DNA from: Novosphingobium guangzhouense
GTDB taxonomy: Bacteria; Pseudomonadota; Alphaproteobacteria; Sphingomonadales; Sphingomonadaceae
NCBI RefSeq assembly: GCF_002896965.1
Contig: NZ_LYMM01000095.1
Coordinates: 62,001-126,000, forward strand
Direction: 5' to 3'
DNA length: 64,000 bases
Shown: piece by piece, positions 23,613-32,504 of the stretch
Layout: each line of letters begins with the position of its first letter
Position numbering within the stretch: position 1 is the first letter of the stretch
Notes under the pieces: generated by a model
What the model saw: the letters and a program-made list of their open reading frames with translations, nothing else
Told to the model about the DNA's origin: nothing
Databases searched by the model: none
Position numbers and translations under genes: made by a program

Positions 23613-26057
23613 ATGACCGAGATGAATCCGGTCACCACCTATACGGATGGTGACGTAGATACCAATGACACTGCGCAGCGCTCGCTCGAAAGCATGGCGG
23701 CAGAGCGTTACTCGCGCCGTCAGGCGATGTTCCGTGGCGCCGGGGCGACCACGATGGCCTTCATGGGCACCAGCCTTCTCGCCGCTTGCGGTGACGATGG
23801 GGAAGGCGGCAGCCTTGGCGGCGCCGTCTCGGTTTCGGCGGGCAGCAACGCCGCCACCAGCGCGGGCCGCGTCGTCACGCTGACCGGCACTGTCACGGGC
23901 AACGGGCAGGACGCCGGCTGGAACCAGCGCACCGGTCCCGAAGTCGAACTGATGGGCAGCGGCACCACCGTGACCTTCATCGCGCCGGCCGTCGAAGCAG
24001 CCACCGACCTCGTCTTCCAGTTCAGCGCCAAGCCGCTGATCGGCGAGCCGGTCACCGCCACCACCACCGTGCGCGTATCGCCGGGCGTGCTGGGCTTCAC
24101 CGCCGTCGCCCATTCGCTGGCCGACGTCGCGATGGTGCCGGAAGGGTACTCGGTCACCGTCATGACCCGCCTTGGCGACCCGATCGCGGCCGGCGTCTCG
24201 GCCTATGCCAACGACGGCACCGACGACAACTTCGCCCAGCGCATCGGTGATCACCATGACGCGCTGCACTACTTCGGCCTTGCCGCCACCGGCAACACCC
24301 CGGACCGCAACAGCTCCACGCGCGGCCTCATGGTCCAGAACCACGAGAACATCACCGAGACGTACCTGCACGTGAACGGCCCCAGCGCCGCTCCGCGCCC
24401 GCTGGCCGAAGCGCTCAAGGAGATCGAGTGCCATGGCGTGTCGATCGTCGAGTATGTCGACAACGGCAACCGCCAGTGGACCTACAAGCAGGACGGCGCG
24501 CTCAACCGCCGCATCACGCCCAACACGCCGATGTCGTTCCACGGCCCGGCGGCGGGTTCGCCCTACCTTGTCACCAAGCATTCGAGCGACGGCACCGCGG
24601 GCCGCGGCACCATCAACAACTGCGCGAACGGCGTGACCGGCTGGAACACCAACCTCACCTGCGAGGAAAACTACGCCGGCTACTTCCGCCGCGACGTGTC
24701 GGATGACGCCAAGCGCACGGCGGCCGAACTGGCTTCGCTCCAGCGCAACGGCATCACCAGCCGTTCGGGCAACTACAGCTGGTCGACCGCGTCGAGCACC
24801 GACGACCGCTTCACCCGCTGGAACGCCACGATCAGCGGCGCCACCCCGGCCGACGACTTCCGCTATGAGCCGAACCAGTACGGCTGGGTCGTCGAGATCG
24901 ACCCGTACGATGCCACCTCCACTCCGCGCAAGCGTACCGCGCTGGGCCGCTTCGGCCACGAAGGTGCTTTCGTGCGCATTGCCGAGGGCCAGAAGCTGGG
25001 CGCCTACATGGGCGACGATTCGCGCGGCGAGTACCTCTACAAGTTCGTCTCGACCGAAACCTGGGCGGCTGCCGACGCCGACGCCACTGACCGCCTTGCG
25101 GTGGGTGACAAGTACCTCGACGCCGGTACGCTCTATGTCGCCCGCTTCAATGCGGATGGCACCGGCACCTGGCTGCCGCTGGTCTACGGCTCGGTCCCGG
25201 CGCGCCCGGCAAGCGGTTCGTACCCCGAGTACACCTTCACCAGCCAGGCCGACATCTGCGTCAACACCCGCTTCGCCGCCGACGCGGTGGGCGCGACGCC
25301 GATGGATCGCCCGGAATGGACCGTGGGCAACCCGGTTACCGGCGAAATCTACCTGACGCTGACCAATTCGAACAACTCCAACCGTCCGGTCACCAACACC
25401 AACGCGGCCAACCCGCGTTCGTACTGGGGGCAGGGCAACCCGAACGGCCATATCGTGCGCCTGCGCGAAGACGGCGACACCACCAGCGCCACCACCTTCA
25501 AGTGGGACATCTACATGTTCGGCGCCGACACGCTCGACACCGACACCGCCGACGAGCAGGCGAACATCAACATCTCGGGCCTCGATGTCAGCAATGACTT
25601 CTCCAGCCCGGATGGCGCCTACTTCTCGCGTTCGACCAATCCTTCGGGCCAGATCAACCCGCTGCTCTGGATCGAGACCGACGACGGCGCGATGACCGAC
25701 GTGACCAACTGCATGCTGCTGGCGGGTATCCCCGGCCATGTCGGTGACGGCGGCGCCTATACGGTGACCAATTCGGGCAATTCGCAGAACACCTTCGTCG
25801 GCGCGAAGGCGACCGCAGCGAACCTGCGCCGCTTCCTTGTCGGCCCGGTCCAGTGCGAAATCACCGGCATCGACCAGACGCCGGACGGCCGCACCCTGTT
25901 CGTGGGCATCCAGCATCCGGGCGAGGGCGGTTCCTACGACGCGCCGTCGAGCCACTGGCCCAACACGCAGGACGGCAGCACGCCGGCCGCCAGCGTGCGT
26001 CCGCGCTCGGCGCTGATCGCCATCACCAAGAATGACGGTGGCGTGATCGGTCTCTGA
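23613..26057 (+). CDS. PhoX-family (DUF839) phosphatase, Tat-exported lipoprotein
   Basis: An 814-residue secreted protein. YSRRQAMFRG (residues 33-42) is a twin-arginine motif and LLAAC (Cys59) a lipobox, so the folded enzyme is probably exported by Tat and lipid-anchored. Residues about 65-155 are an extra Ser/Thr/Val-rich beta domain. The PhoX core follows: ENHE-type NHENITETY, NCANGVTGWNT, TCEENYAGYF, GRFGHEGAFV, MGDDSRGEYLYKF and a late CEITGIDQTPDGRTLFVGIQHPGE. PhoX enzymes are calcium/iron phosphatases that release phosphate from organic esters. No clear Pho box is visible upstream. Confidence 0.88.
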   Translation: MTEMNPVTTYTDGDVDTNDTAQRSLESMAAERYSRRQAMFRGAGATTMAFMGTSLLAACGDDGEGGSLGGAVSVSAGSNAATSAGRVVTLTGTVTGNGQDAGWNQRTGPEVELMGSGTTVTFIAPAVEAATDLVFQFSAKPLIGEPVTATTTVRVSPGVLGFTAVAHSLADVAMVPEGYSVTVMTRLGDPIAAGVSAYANDGTDDNFAQRIGDHHDALHYFGLAATGNTPDRNSSTRGLMVQNHENITETYLHVNGPSAAPRPLAEALKEIECHGVSIVEYVDNGNRQWTYKQDGALNRRITPNTPMSFHGPAAGSPYLVTKHSSDGTAGRGTINNCANGVTGWNTNLTCEENYAGYFRRDVSDDAKRTAAELASLQRNGITSRSGNYSWSTASSTDDRFTRWNATISGATPADDFRYEPNQYGWVVEIDPYDATSTPRKRTALGRFGHEGAFVRIAEGQKLGAYMGDDSRGEYLYKFVSTETWAAADADATDRLAVGDKYLDAGTLYVARFNADGTGTWLPLVYGSVPARPASGSYPEYTFTSQADICVNTRFAADAVGATPMDRPEWTVGNPVTGEIYLTLTNSNNSNRPVTNTNAANPRSYWGQGNPNGHIVRLREDGDTTSATTFKWDIYMFGADTLDTDTADEQANINISGLDVSNDFSSPDGAYFSRSTNPSGQINPLLWIETDDGAMTDVTNCMLLAGIPGHVGDGGAYTVTNSGNSQNTFVGAKATAANLRRFLVGPVQCEITGIDQTPDGRTLFVGIQHPGEGGSYDAPSSHWPNTQDGSTPAASVRPRSALIAITKNDGGVIGL

Positions 26058-26084
26058 TCGAAGCTCCTTCGGGAGAATGCAGGG

Positions 26085-26125
26085 GGGAGGGGGCACCGGC
26101 GGGTGCCCCCTCCCTTCGCGTTTTT
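26085..26125 (+). terminator. Terminator after the PhoX gene
   Basis: A perfect 13-bp stem (GGGAGGGGGCACC / GGTGCCCCCTCCC) with a GGCG loop, then TTCGCGTTTTT. It lies between convergent phoX and katG; the U tract favours the plus strand. Confidence 0.82.
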
Positions 26126-28389
26126 CAGAACCGGTCGGCGTTCATCACCTTGGTCCACGCGGCGACGAAATCGTCCACGAATTGCTGCTTCGCATCGTCC
26201 GAGGCATAGACTTCGGACACCGCCCGCAGTTCGGAATTCGACCCGAAGGCCAGATCCACCGGGCTTGCCGTCCAGCGCAGCTTGCCGGTCTTGCGGTCCT
26301 TGCCTTCGTAGAGCCCCGCCGTCGCGCTTTTCGACCAGACCGTGTCCATCGACAGCAGGTTTACGAAGAAGGCGTTGTCGAGGCTGCCCGGCGTGGTGGT
26401 GAAGACGCCCGCGGCCGACTTGCCCGAATTGGCCCCGATCGCGCGCATGCCGCCGACCAGTACCGTCATTTCGGGCACCGTCAGGTCAAGCGCGTCGGCC
26501 TTGTCGACCAGCGCCGAGGCCGGATCGAGCCGGTAGTCCGCCGTATAGTAATTGCGGAAACCGTCTGCCTTGGGTTCAAGGTAGGCGAACGAGGCTGCGT
26601 CGGTCTGATCCTGTGCGGCATCGACGCGGCCGGGCGTGAAGGGCACCGTTACCCGGTAGCCCGCCTTGCCTGCCGCCTGTTCGATCCCGGCATTGCCGGC
26701 CAGCACGATGAGATCGGCCATGGACACGGCCTTGCCGCTCTTCGCGAAGTCGGCCTGCACCGCGGTCAGCTTCGCCAGCACTCGGGCCAGTTCGGCCGGA
26801 TCGTTGACCGCCCAGCCGCGCTGCGGGTCAAGCCGCAGGCGCGCGCCATTGGCGCCGCCGCGCATGTCGGTGCCCCGGAAGGTCGATGCCGATGCCCATG
26901 CGGTGCGCACCAGTTCCGGCGCCGTCAGGCCGGAGGCCAGCACCTTGGCCTTGAGCGCGGTCTGATCAGCCTCGCTGACGGGGGCAAGGCTCGCCTGCGG
27001 CAGCGGGTCCTGCCACGAGAACGTCTGGTTCGGGATATCCTTGCCCAGATAGCGTGCCTGCGGGCCAAGATCGCGGTGCGTCAGCTTGAACCATGCCCGC
27101 GCGAAAGCCTGCGCGAATTCTTCCGGGTTCTGGTGCCAGCGGTCCGCGATCTTGCGGAAAGCCGGGTCTTCCTTGACCGCGATATCGGTGGTGAACATGA
27201 TCGGCGCGTGGGTCTTGCCCTTGATGTGGGCATCGGGAACCATGTTCGCCGCCGCCGGATCGGTGGGCACCCACTGGGTCGCACCGGCGGGGCTCTTGGT
27301 CTTCACCCATTCCATGTCGAGCAGGTTGTCGAGATACTGCGAGGTGAACTTGATAGGGTTGGCTGACCATGCGCCTTCGAGGCCGCTGGTGATCGTGTCC
27401 TCGGCATTGCCCTTGCCGCACTTGTTCTCCCAGCCAAGGCCCTGTTTCTCGGTCCCGGCGGAGGAGGGATCTGCGCCCATGCACTTGTTCGGATCATGCG
27501 CGCCGTGCGCCTTGCCGAAAGTGTGGCCGCCCGCGATCAGCGCCAGCGTCTCTTCATCGTTCATCGCCATGTTGCCGAATGCGCGGCGAATGTCGGCGGC
27601 GGCGGAAATCGGATCGTGGTTGCCGTTCGGACCTTCCGGGTTGACGTAGATCAGGCCCATCTGCGTTGCGGCCAGGGGGCCTTTCAGGTTGCCTTTCGCG
27701 TCGCGGCGCCTGTCGGTCATCATCTTGGTTTCCGGGCCCCAGAACACCAGGTCCGGCTGCCAGGCGTCGATGCGGCCACCGGCAAAGCCGATGGTCTTGA
27801 AGCCCATGTCTTCCAGCGCGACGTTGCCGGTCAGAACCATCAGATCGCCCCATGACAGCTTGCGGCCGTACTTCTGCTTGATCGGCCAGACAAGGCGGCG
27901 CGCCTTGTCGAGACTGACGTTGTCGGGCCACGAGTTCAGCGGCTCGAAGCGCTGTTCGCCGCCGTCAGAACCGCCGCGCCCGTCGCCCACGCGGTACGTT
28001 CCCGCGCTGTGCCATGCCATGCGGATGAAGAACGGGCCGTAGTGGCCGTAGTCGGCCGGCCACCATGGCTGAGAGGTGGTCAGCACCTTGCGGATATCCG
28101 CCTTGACCGCGTCGAGGTCGAGCGTGGCGAACTCCTTCGCGTAATCGTAGTCGGCGCCATAGGGGTTGGACTGCGCTTCGTGCTGGCGCAGCGCGGTCAG
28201 GTCCAGCTTCTGCGGCCACCAGTCCTTGTTGGACATGCCGCCGGGCTTGGTGCCCCCGTCGGTCGCGGTTTCGGATACCGTTTCGGCTTCCTCCGCCGCC
28301 AGCGCGGGCGCGGCAAGCGCGCAGCAGGCGGCGCTCAGCACAAGCGCGAATGTACGGGATGATTTCGGGGGGGTGTTGGTCATGGACAT
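26125..28389 (-). CDS. katG: Catalase-peroxidase with N-terminal signal peptide
   Basis: A 754-residue bifunctional heme enzyme degrading hydrogen peroxide. Active-site residues are all present: Arg123, Trp126, His127 (IRMAWHSAGTYR), the Tyr248 and Met274 partners of the Trp-Tyr-Met adduct, and proximal His289 (GGHTFGKAHG). The C-terminal pseudo-domain is full length. The first 32 residues, after a basic start, are a Sec signal peptide (LVLSAACCALAAPALAAEE), so the enzyme is predicted to be periplasmic, unlike most KatG. AGGAGGAGGA sits before the ATG at 28389. Confidence 0.92.
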   Translation of the reverse strand: MSMTNTPPKSSRTFALVLSAACCALAAPALAAEEAETVSETATDGGTKPGGMSNKDWWPQKLDLTALRQHEAQSNPYGADYDYAKEFATLDLDAVKADIRKVLTTSQPWWPADYGHYGPFFIRMAWHSAGTYRVGDGRGGSDGGEQRFEPLNSWPDNVSLDKARRLVWPIKQKYGRKLSWGDLMVLTGNVALEDMGFKTIGFAGGRIDAWQPDLVFWGPETKMMTDRRRDAKGNLKGPLAATQMGLIYVNPEGPNGNHDPISAAADIRRAFGNMAMNDEETLALIAGGHTFGKAHGAHDPNKCMGADPSSAGTEKQGLGWENKCGKGNAEDTITSGLEGAWSANPIKFTSQYLDNLLDMEWVKTKSPAGATQWVPTDPAAANMVPDAHIKGKTHAPIMFTTDIAVKEDPAFRKIADRWHQNPEEFAQAFARAWFKLTHRDLGPQARYLGKDIPNQTFSWQDPLPQASLAPVSEADQTALKAKVLASGLTAPELVRTAWASASTFRGTDMRGGANGARLRLDPQRGWAVNDPAELARVLAKLTAVQADFAKSGKAVSMADLIVLAGNAGIEQAAGKAGYRVTVPFTPGRVDAAQDQTDAASFAYLEPKADGFRNYYTADYRLDPASALVDKADALDLTVPEMTVLVGGMRAIGANSGKSAAGVFTTTPGSLDNAFFVNLLSMDTVWSKSATAGLYEGKDRKTGKLRWTASPVDLAFGSNSELRAVSEVYASDDAKQQFVDDFVAAWTKVMNADRF

Positions 28390-28482
28390 GGCGTCCTCCT
28401 CCTGTTGCTTTGGCCCCATGCGGGGCGCCAACGGGATACGCCTCTCGGACATGTGTGCGTTAGTGCACTTCCTCGATAAGAG

Positions 28483-28501
28483 TGATCGGGCGGAGCGATC
28501 A
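28483..28501. promoter_or_regulatory. 19-bp palindrome upstream of katG
   Basis: TGATCG-N7-CGATCA, perfect arms, about 95 bp before the katG start and 140 bp before the divergent Rieske gene. It may be an operator; no OxyR or Fur consensus is recognisable. Confidence 0.35.
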
Positions 28502-28639
28502 AAATCGGAAAATTGTGCAAATTCTGCGATTTGTTTGCGGCCCATCGCCGGGGCGTTGCGCGCGGGGGGCTCTCTGGAAACGCAGGTCTTCCTGACTTAA
28601 TAGACAAGTCTGTTGAATAGCGCGCATGGGAGAGACTGC

Positions 28640-30070
28640 GTGACCCCACCCGAGGCCTTTGAGCCCAGCCGCCTGACCGCTGCCGACATGGACGCGGAAG
28701 TGCTGGCAACCTACCCGACCGAGGCGTTTCTCTCGAAGGATTACCTCGCCGCCGAGAAGAAGCTGCTGTGGCCCAAGGTCTGGCAGATGGTGGAGCGGGA
28801 AAGCGACCTGCCCAACCCCGGCGACTGGCTTACCTATGACGTCGCGGACGAATCCATCATCGTGCTGCGCAAGGACGACGGTTCGCTGAAAGCCTTCCAC
28901 AACGTCTGCCCGCATCGGGGGCGGCAGCTCGTCTCGGTGCCGGACATGCTGCCGGGGCCCAAAAATCCAAAGGGGGTCCATGACGTGCGCGGCAGCAACC
29001 GGCGCAACTTCATCTGCGGCTTCCACGGCTGGACCTTCGACCTTGACGGGCAGAACACCTACATCCTCGACCCGCAGGACTGGCAGAACAAGCTGACCGC
29101 CGAGATGACCTGCCTGTCCGACGTGCAGGTCGATACCTGGGGCGGCTACATCTACATCACCATGGACCCCGACGCGGTGCCGCTGGCCGAATGGATGGGC
29201 CGCGCCGGAGAGATCCTGTCGCACTTCCAGCTGGAGAAGATGCACTACAAGTGGCGCCAGTGGGCGATCTACGACTGCAACTGGAAGACCGCGATCGAGG
29301 CTTTCCTTGAACCCTACCACGTCGCGGGCACGCATACGCAGCTGCTGGCCTATGGCGATTACTATGCGCTCAGCCGCCAGTACGGGCTGCATTCGGTATC
29401 CAGCTACGACACCCGCGACGCCAAGTTCCAGATGAGCGAAAGCGCCGGCACCACCCGCGCCGGCAAGGGCGACGACCCGCGCGTCTCCACTTACGAGCTG
29501 ATCCGCGAGAATTACGAGACGGTGAACTATTCCGCCTCCACCGAAACGCTGGTGAACGCCGCCAGCCGCCTGCAGCACGAACTGCCCGAGGATGCCACCC
29601 CGCAGGAATGCATCGCGCACTGGCTGAAATCCGCCAAGGCCGACGACGCCGCGCGCGGGGTGATCTGGCCCGACGTGCCGCCCGATATCAAGAAGGAGGG
29701 CGGCCTTGCCTGGGGCCTGTTCCCCAACCAGAACATCCTCCACGGAGAGACGTTCGCGCTGTGCTACCGCGTGCGGCCGTACAAGGACGACCCGGACAAG
29801 TGCGTCTTCGAAAGCTACGCCCTTGAACGCTTCCCCGATGGCGAGGCGCCGCAGACCGAGTGGACCTATGCCGACCCGATCGGAGAGCTGTGGGGATCGG
29901 TGCTGGCGCAGGACTTTTCCAACATGCAGTTCGTGCAGAAAGGCATGAAGTCCAGCGGCTTTCGCGGGCCGCTGCCCAACCCGCATCAGGAACAGAAGGT
30001 CATCAACCTTCACCGCAACCTTGCCAACTTCATGGGCGGTCGCGGCGCGCCTACCAAGCTGGAGGTGTAA
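28640..30070 (+). CDS. Rieske-type aromatic-ring oxygenase alpha subunit
   Basis: A 476-residue catalytic subunit. The Rieske [2Fe-2S] domain has CPHRGRQL (Cys90, His92) and CGFHGWTFDLDG (Cys126, His129). The catalytic domain has the mononuclear iron motif EPYHVAGTH with two His. Members insert oxygen into aromatic or alicyclic substrates or demethylate quaternary amines; the substrate here is unknown. No beta subunit, ferredoxin or reductase gene lies nearby, so it must use electron donors encoded elsewhere. GTG start with GGGAG 8 bp upstream; an ATG at 28688 is less likely because it removes family sequence. Confidence 0.85.
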   Translation: MTPPEAFEPSRLTAADMDAEVLATYPTEAFLSKDYLAAEKKLLWPKVWQMVERESDLPNPGDWLTYDVADESIIVLRKDDGSLKAFHNVCPHRGRQLVSVPDMLPGPKNPKGVHDVRGSNRRNFICGFHGWTFDLDGQNTYILDPQDWQNKLTAEMTCLSDVQVDTWGGYIYITMDPDAVPLAEWMGRAGEILSHFQLEKMHYKWRQWAIYDCNWKTAIEAFLEPYHVAGTHTQLLAYGDYYALSRQYGLHSVSSYDTRDAKFQMSESAGTTRAGKGDDPRVSTYELIRENYETVNYSASTETLVNAASRLQHELPEDATPQECIAHWLKSAKADDAARGVIWPDVPPDIKKEGGLAWGLFPNQNILHGETFALCYRVRPYKDDPDKCVFESYALERFPDGEAPQTEWTYADPIGELWGSVLAQDFSNMQFVQKGMKSSGFRGPLPNPHQEQKVINLHRNLANFMGGRGAPTKLEV

Positions 30071-30080
30071 GGGCGCCCCT

Positions 30081-30122
30081 CAGCCCTGTTCCCTCAGCCC
30101 TTTTCCCTCAGCCCTCTTCCCG
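30081..30122 (-). repeat. 14-bp tandem repeat, three copies, spanning a stop codon
   Basis: Units CAGCCCTGTTCCCT, CAGCCCTTTTCCCT and CAGCCCTCTTCCCG. On the minus strand they read GGGCTGAGGGAAAA-like and contain the TGA of the gene at 30108-30809. This is the same repeat family as 19254-19309. Confidence 0.8.
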
Positions 30123-30809
30123 CTTGCGCCGGGCCTCCACCGCCCGGCGCAGCTGCGCGGTCTTGGCATCGATGCTGGCGCGGATTTCCTCCAGCGAAGG
30201 CCCTTCGGCCGCAATTTCGCGCCGGATGCGTTCGTAGAGGGCAGAGCCCGGCCGCACGTCGGGCGCGGCGGGCATGGCATAGCGTTCGGGCATGCGCTGG
30301 CGCAGCAGGAACAGCATCAGCGCGGTATCGTGCCGGGTATAAGTGGCCACCACCTTGCCGCCGCTGGCCACCGGACGTTCCTCGCCCACGATCGCGCGTT
30401 CGAGCGCGCAGTCCTGCAGCCGCAGCATGCCCCGGTCCACCGCCATGTCCCACGCGGCACTGAACCCTTCGGCGCCCTTTATCTGCCGCAGCTTGTACAG
30501 CGCCTCAAGGCTGGCCCCGATCGCGCGGGCCGCCTGCGTCACGATCCCGCTGGCGGCAAGCGCGGCGATGAACATGCGCTGCCGGTCCGGCGTGATCGAG
30601 TTGCGGCGCGGCGCCTTGTGCAGATAGGGCGCGAAGCCCAGCAGCGGATCGTCCGCATCGGGCAAGTCCTCGAAGAAGGCCGCAGCCGAAGTGCGCCGCG
30701 AAGGCCGCACCGACGGGCACCCGATTTCCTCCCCGCGCTTGTCCCGGCGCGCAGACACAGAGGATTTGGCGCCCCGCCGGGGTGCGGGCGTAGAGGATCG
30801 GTCCGTCAT
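30108..30809 (-). CDS. Conserved-looking basic protein of unknown function
   Basis: A 233-residue soluble protein. The N-terminal 45 residues are Arg/Ser-rich and probably disordered. RRNSITPDRQRMFIAALAASGIVTQAARAIGASLEALYKLR looks like a helix-turn-helix of the terminase-small-subunit or resolvase type, and the last 50 residues form a charged helix (SLEEIRASIDAKTAQLRRAVEARRKREEG-like). I do not recognise a family; a DNA-binding role is a guess. The start at 30809 has a GGAG 10 bp upstream; 14 more codons are open. Confidence 0.55.
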   Translation of the reverse strand: MTDRSSTPAPRRGAKSSVSARRDKRGEEIGCPSVRPSRRTSAAAFFEDLPDADDPLLGFAPYLHKAPRRNSITPDRQRMFIAALAASGIVTQAARAIGASLEALYKLRQIKGAEGFSAAWDMAVDRGMLRLQDCALERAIVGEERPVASGGKVVATYTRHDTALMLFLLRQRMPERYAMPAAPDVRPGSALYERIRREIAAEGPSLEEIRASIDAKTAQLRRAVEARRKREEG

Positions 30810-31016
30810 AAGGCTGGAACTCCATGGGTTGTCGGAGTGGATGCCCCTCATGGCGGACCTGTGTATCGCGGGCCGGGGTGTGTAGGAAAATGGTTTGTGA
30901 GCGGCTGGGGTGGCCGATTTCTAAATGTCCGGTTAGAAGTCGTTGCGTGAGAACAGCTGAGGCTGCAGGTGCTGGAGGCACTTCGATCAAGTATTAATAA
31001 AATTCCGAGAGAAAAA

Positions 31017-31880
31017 ATGAGATTTATCAGCGCATTAAATCTAAAGCGAGTGATCTTTATATTCTCTGGATGCGTGCTATGCGCAGCGTCGCCGGCAAAA
31101 ATTTCTGATCACCCACAGAGAAATCCAGTGACTTCGGATGACGTGCGCACGGCGGCGACCGCAATTTCTGAATCAATAAAAAATGCTGCGCCAATCGCAA
31201 AGAACGACGCTGGATGTATCAATGGTACTGATAATCGCGATAGCGAAATTTGCGCGCAATGGATGACGGTAGATGCTGCCCGCGATGCTGCGATCTATGG
31301 TTTGATCAGTGTTGTTGTCGGCGTTATCGGAACGATATTTTTGCTTCTCACATTCTGGCAGACAAGGAGCACTTCGCGAGCTGAATTGCGCGCTTATGTT
31401 TCCATAAAGCCTGACCACCTGATTATAAAGGATCGCGGGCTTGGCGGTTTTTCCGTTGGCGTAAAAATGCGCAACGGAGGAAATACGCCCGCGTATGAAG
31501 TTGTGCATTACGGATCTATAGCGATCATGACCGTCGAAGCTGCAACAGATTACTTCGAGCGCGCCGTTGAAAGGCCGCAGGGCATGGGAGCAGCGTTCAC
31601 CCTTCACAATGGGGACGAAGCAGAGGGGGGGATTGATGGTCCAGCAGATGTAAATGTTATTGACCTTGTGGACCTGAGTAATGATGAAAAATTTCTTTTT
31701 GTATTCGGGGTGACCGAATATCGCGATGTTTTTCGAGTTGCTCGCTCTACCCAATTTTGCTTCTCGCTTGGAGTAGGAATATTTGGCGATATAGAGCAGC
31801 GAATGAATGCGGAGGGCCCGATGCATCAGGTCGGAGGTCTTGAGTGGCGGCTATCTCCATTCCACAATAGTGCAAAATGA
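31017..31880 (+). CDS. Membrane-anchored RAYV-motif protein of unknown function
   Basis: A 287-residue protein in DNA with clearly more A+T than its surroundings. An N-terminal hydrophobic segment looks like a signal peptide. A strong transmembrane helix (about residues 95-117, YGLISVVVGVIGTIFLLLTFW) is followed by QTRSTSRAELRAYVSI and a cytosolic or periplasmic beta domain with MRNGGNTPAYEV. The RAYV plus N-x-G-x-TPAY pattern recurs in many uncharacterised proteobacterial membrane proteins, often in variable regions. GAGAG precedes the ATG. Composition suggests recent acquisition. Confidence 0.65.
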   Translation: MRFISALNLKRVIFIFSGCVLCAASPAKISDHPQRNPVTSDDVRTAATAISESIKNAAPIAKNDAGCINGTDNRDSEICAQWMTVDAARDAAIYGLISVVVGVIGTIFLLLTFWQTRSTSRAELRAYVSIKPDHLIIKDRGLGGFSVGVKMRNGGNTPAYEVVHYGSIAIMTVEAATDYFERAVERPQGMGAAFTLHNGDEAEGGIDGPADVNVIDLVDLSNDEKFLFVFGVTEYRDVFRVARSTQFCFSLGVGIFGDIEQRMNAEGPMHQVGGLEWRLSPFHNSAK

Positions 31881-32504
31881 ATACTTTTTCATAACTATAT
31901 TTGCTTCTTAAATCTGTGATTTAATGGCTGCTGCAATTTTGCGCTCGCCAAAGAAAGGCTAACTTCCGAGTGGCCGCGACGAGCGCTAAGTAGCCGCTCC
32001 CTAGCCTTCCCTTGACCCCATCCCTCCAATCTCCTAAAGGCGCGCATCCCTCGCGGGCTTGCTCGTGGTGGATAAACAGAGCTGAACATTGCCGTTCCGG
32101 CGCGTTTCCTGTGACTTTTCCGTGGCTTTCGGGTCTTGGCGGGGCGCAGGGCACTCGGATCGCCTGCATCATCCGAATCGGGTGAGGGGGCATCCTCGGG
32201 CGGGCGGCAAAGTAATCCGGCAGTGCTCAAGGGCGGCCGGGTGGAGTGTTTTTCGGCTCACGGGTGCGGCCTTCTTTTCCGGTTTCTCGGGAAAAAGGGC
32301 AGGGCGGCCTTCCGGTGGTTTTCGGCGTTTGCCGGGGCGATGCCGGGGTGCTGGTCCCTCAATGCGGTTCCCGTGATCGTCTACTCTTCTCCCGTCACCT
32401 GCAGTTGCAGTGCTCCCGGCCCGGTGACCACCGGGGTGCGACGGGTCGATGCCGATGTGTTTCGGTCTCGATCCATCGCACTCCCATTTGAAAGAAGAGT
32501 ATAG
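31881..32504. other. Long spacer before the str operon
   Basis: No convincing gene in 624 bp. The left 60 bp share the A+T-rich character of the preceding island. TTGACC (32012-32017), 17 bp, TAAAGG (32035-32040) is a possible housekeeping promoter for rpsL. CCCGGTG-AC-CACCGGG at 32420-32435 is a tight palindrome in the leader. GAAAGAAGAG before the rpsL ATG is its ribosome site. Confidence 0.5.
32012..32040 (+). promoter_or_regulatory. Possible str-operon promoter
   Basis: TTGACC, 17 bp, TAAAGG. It resembles the elements before rpsM (52550) and rplN (43397), all TTGAC(C/T)-N17-(T/C)AAA. It would give rpsL a leader of about 460 nt. Confidence 0.3.

Noticed and set aside
23562..26096. An 844-codon open frame antisense to the PhoX gene
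   Set aside because: The plus-strand protein has full family motifs. The antisense product is low-complexity Val/Arg/Gly sequence created by GC-rich codon bias, as are similar frames opposite bphP, fusA, tuf, rplB-rplW, secY and the prolyl oligopeptidase.
31895..32504. Small open frames between the A+T-rich gene and rpsL
   Set aside because: They lack ribosome sites, overlap each other on both strands and show no recognisable protein features.
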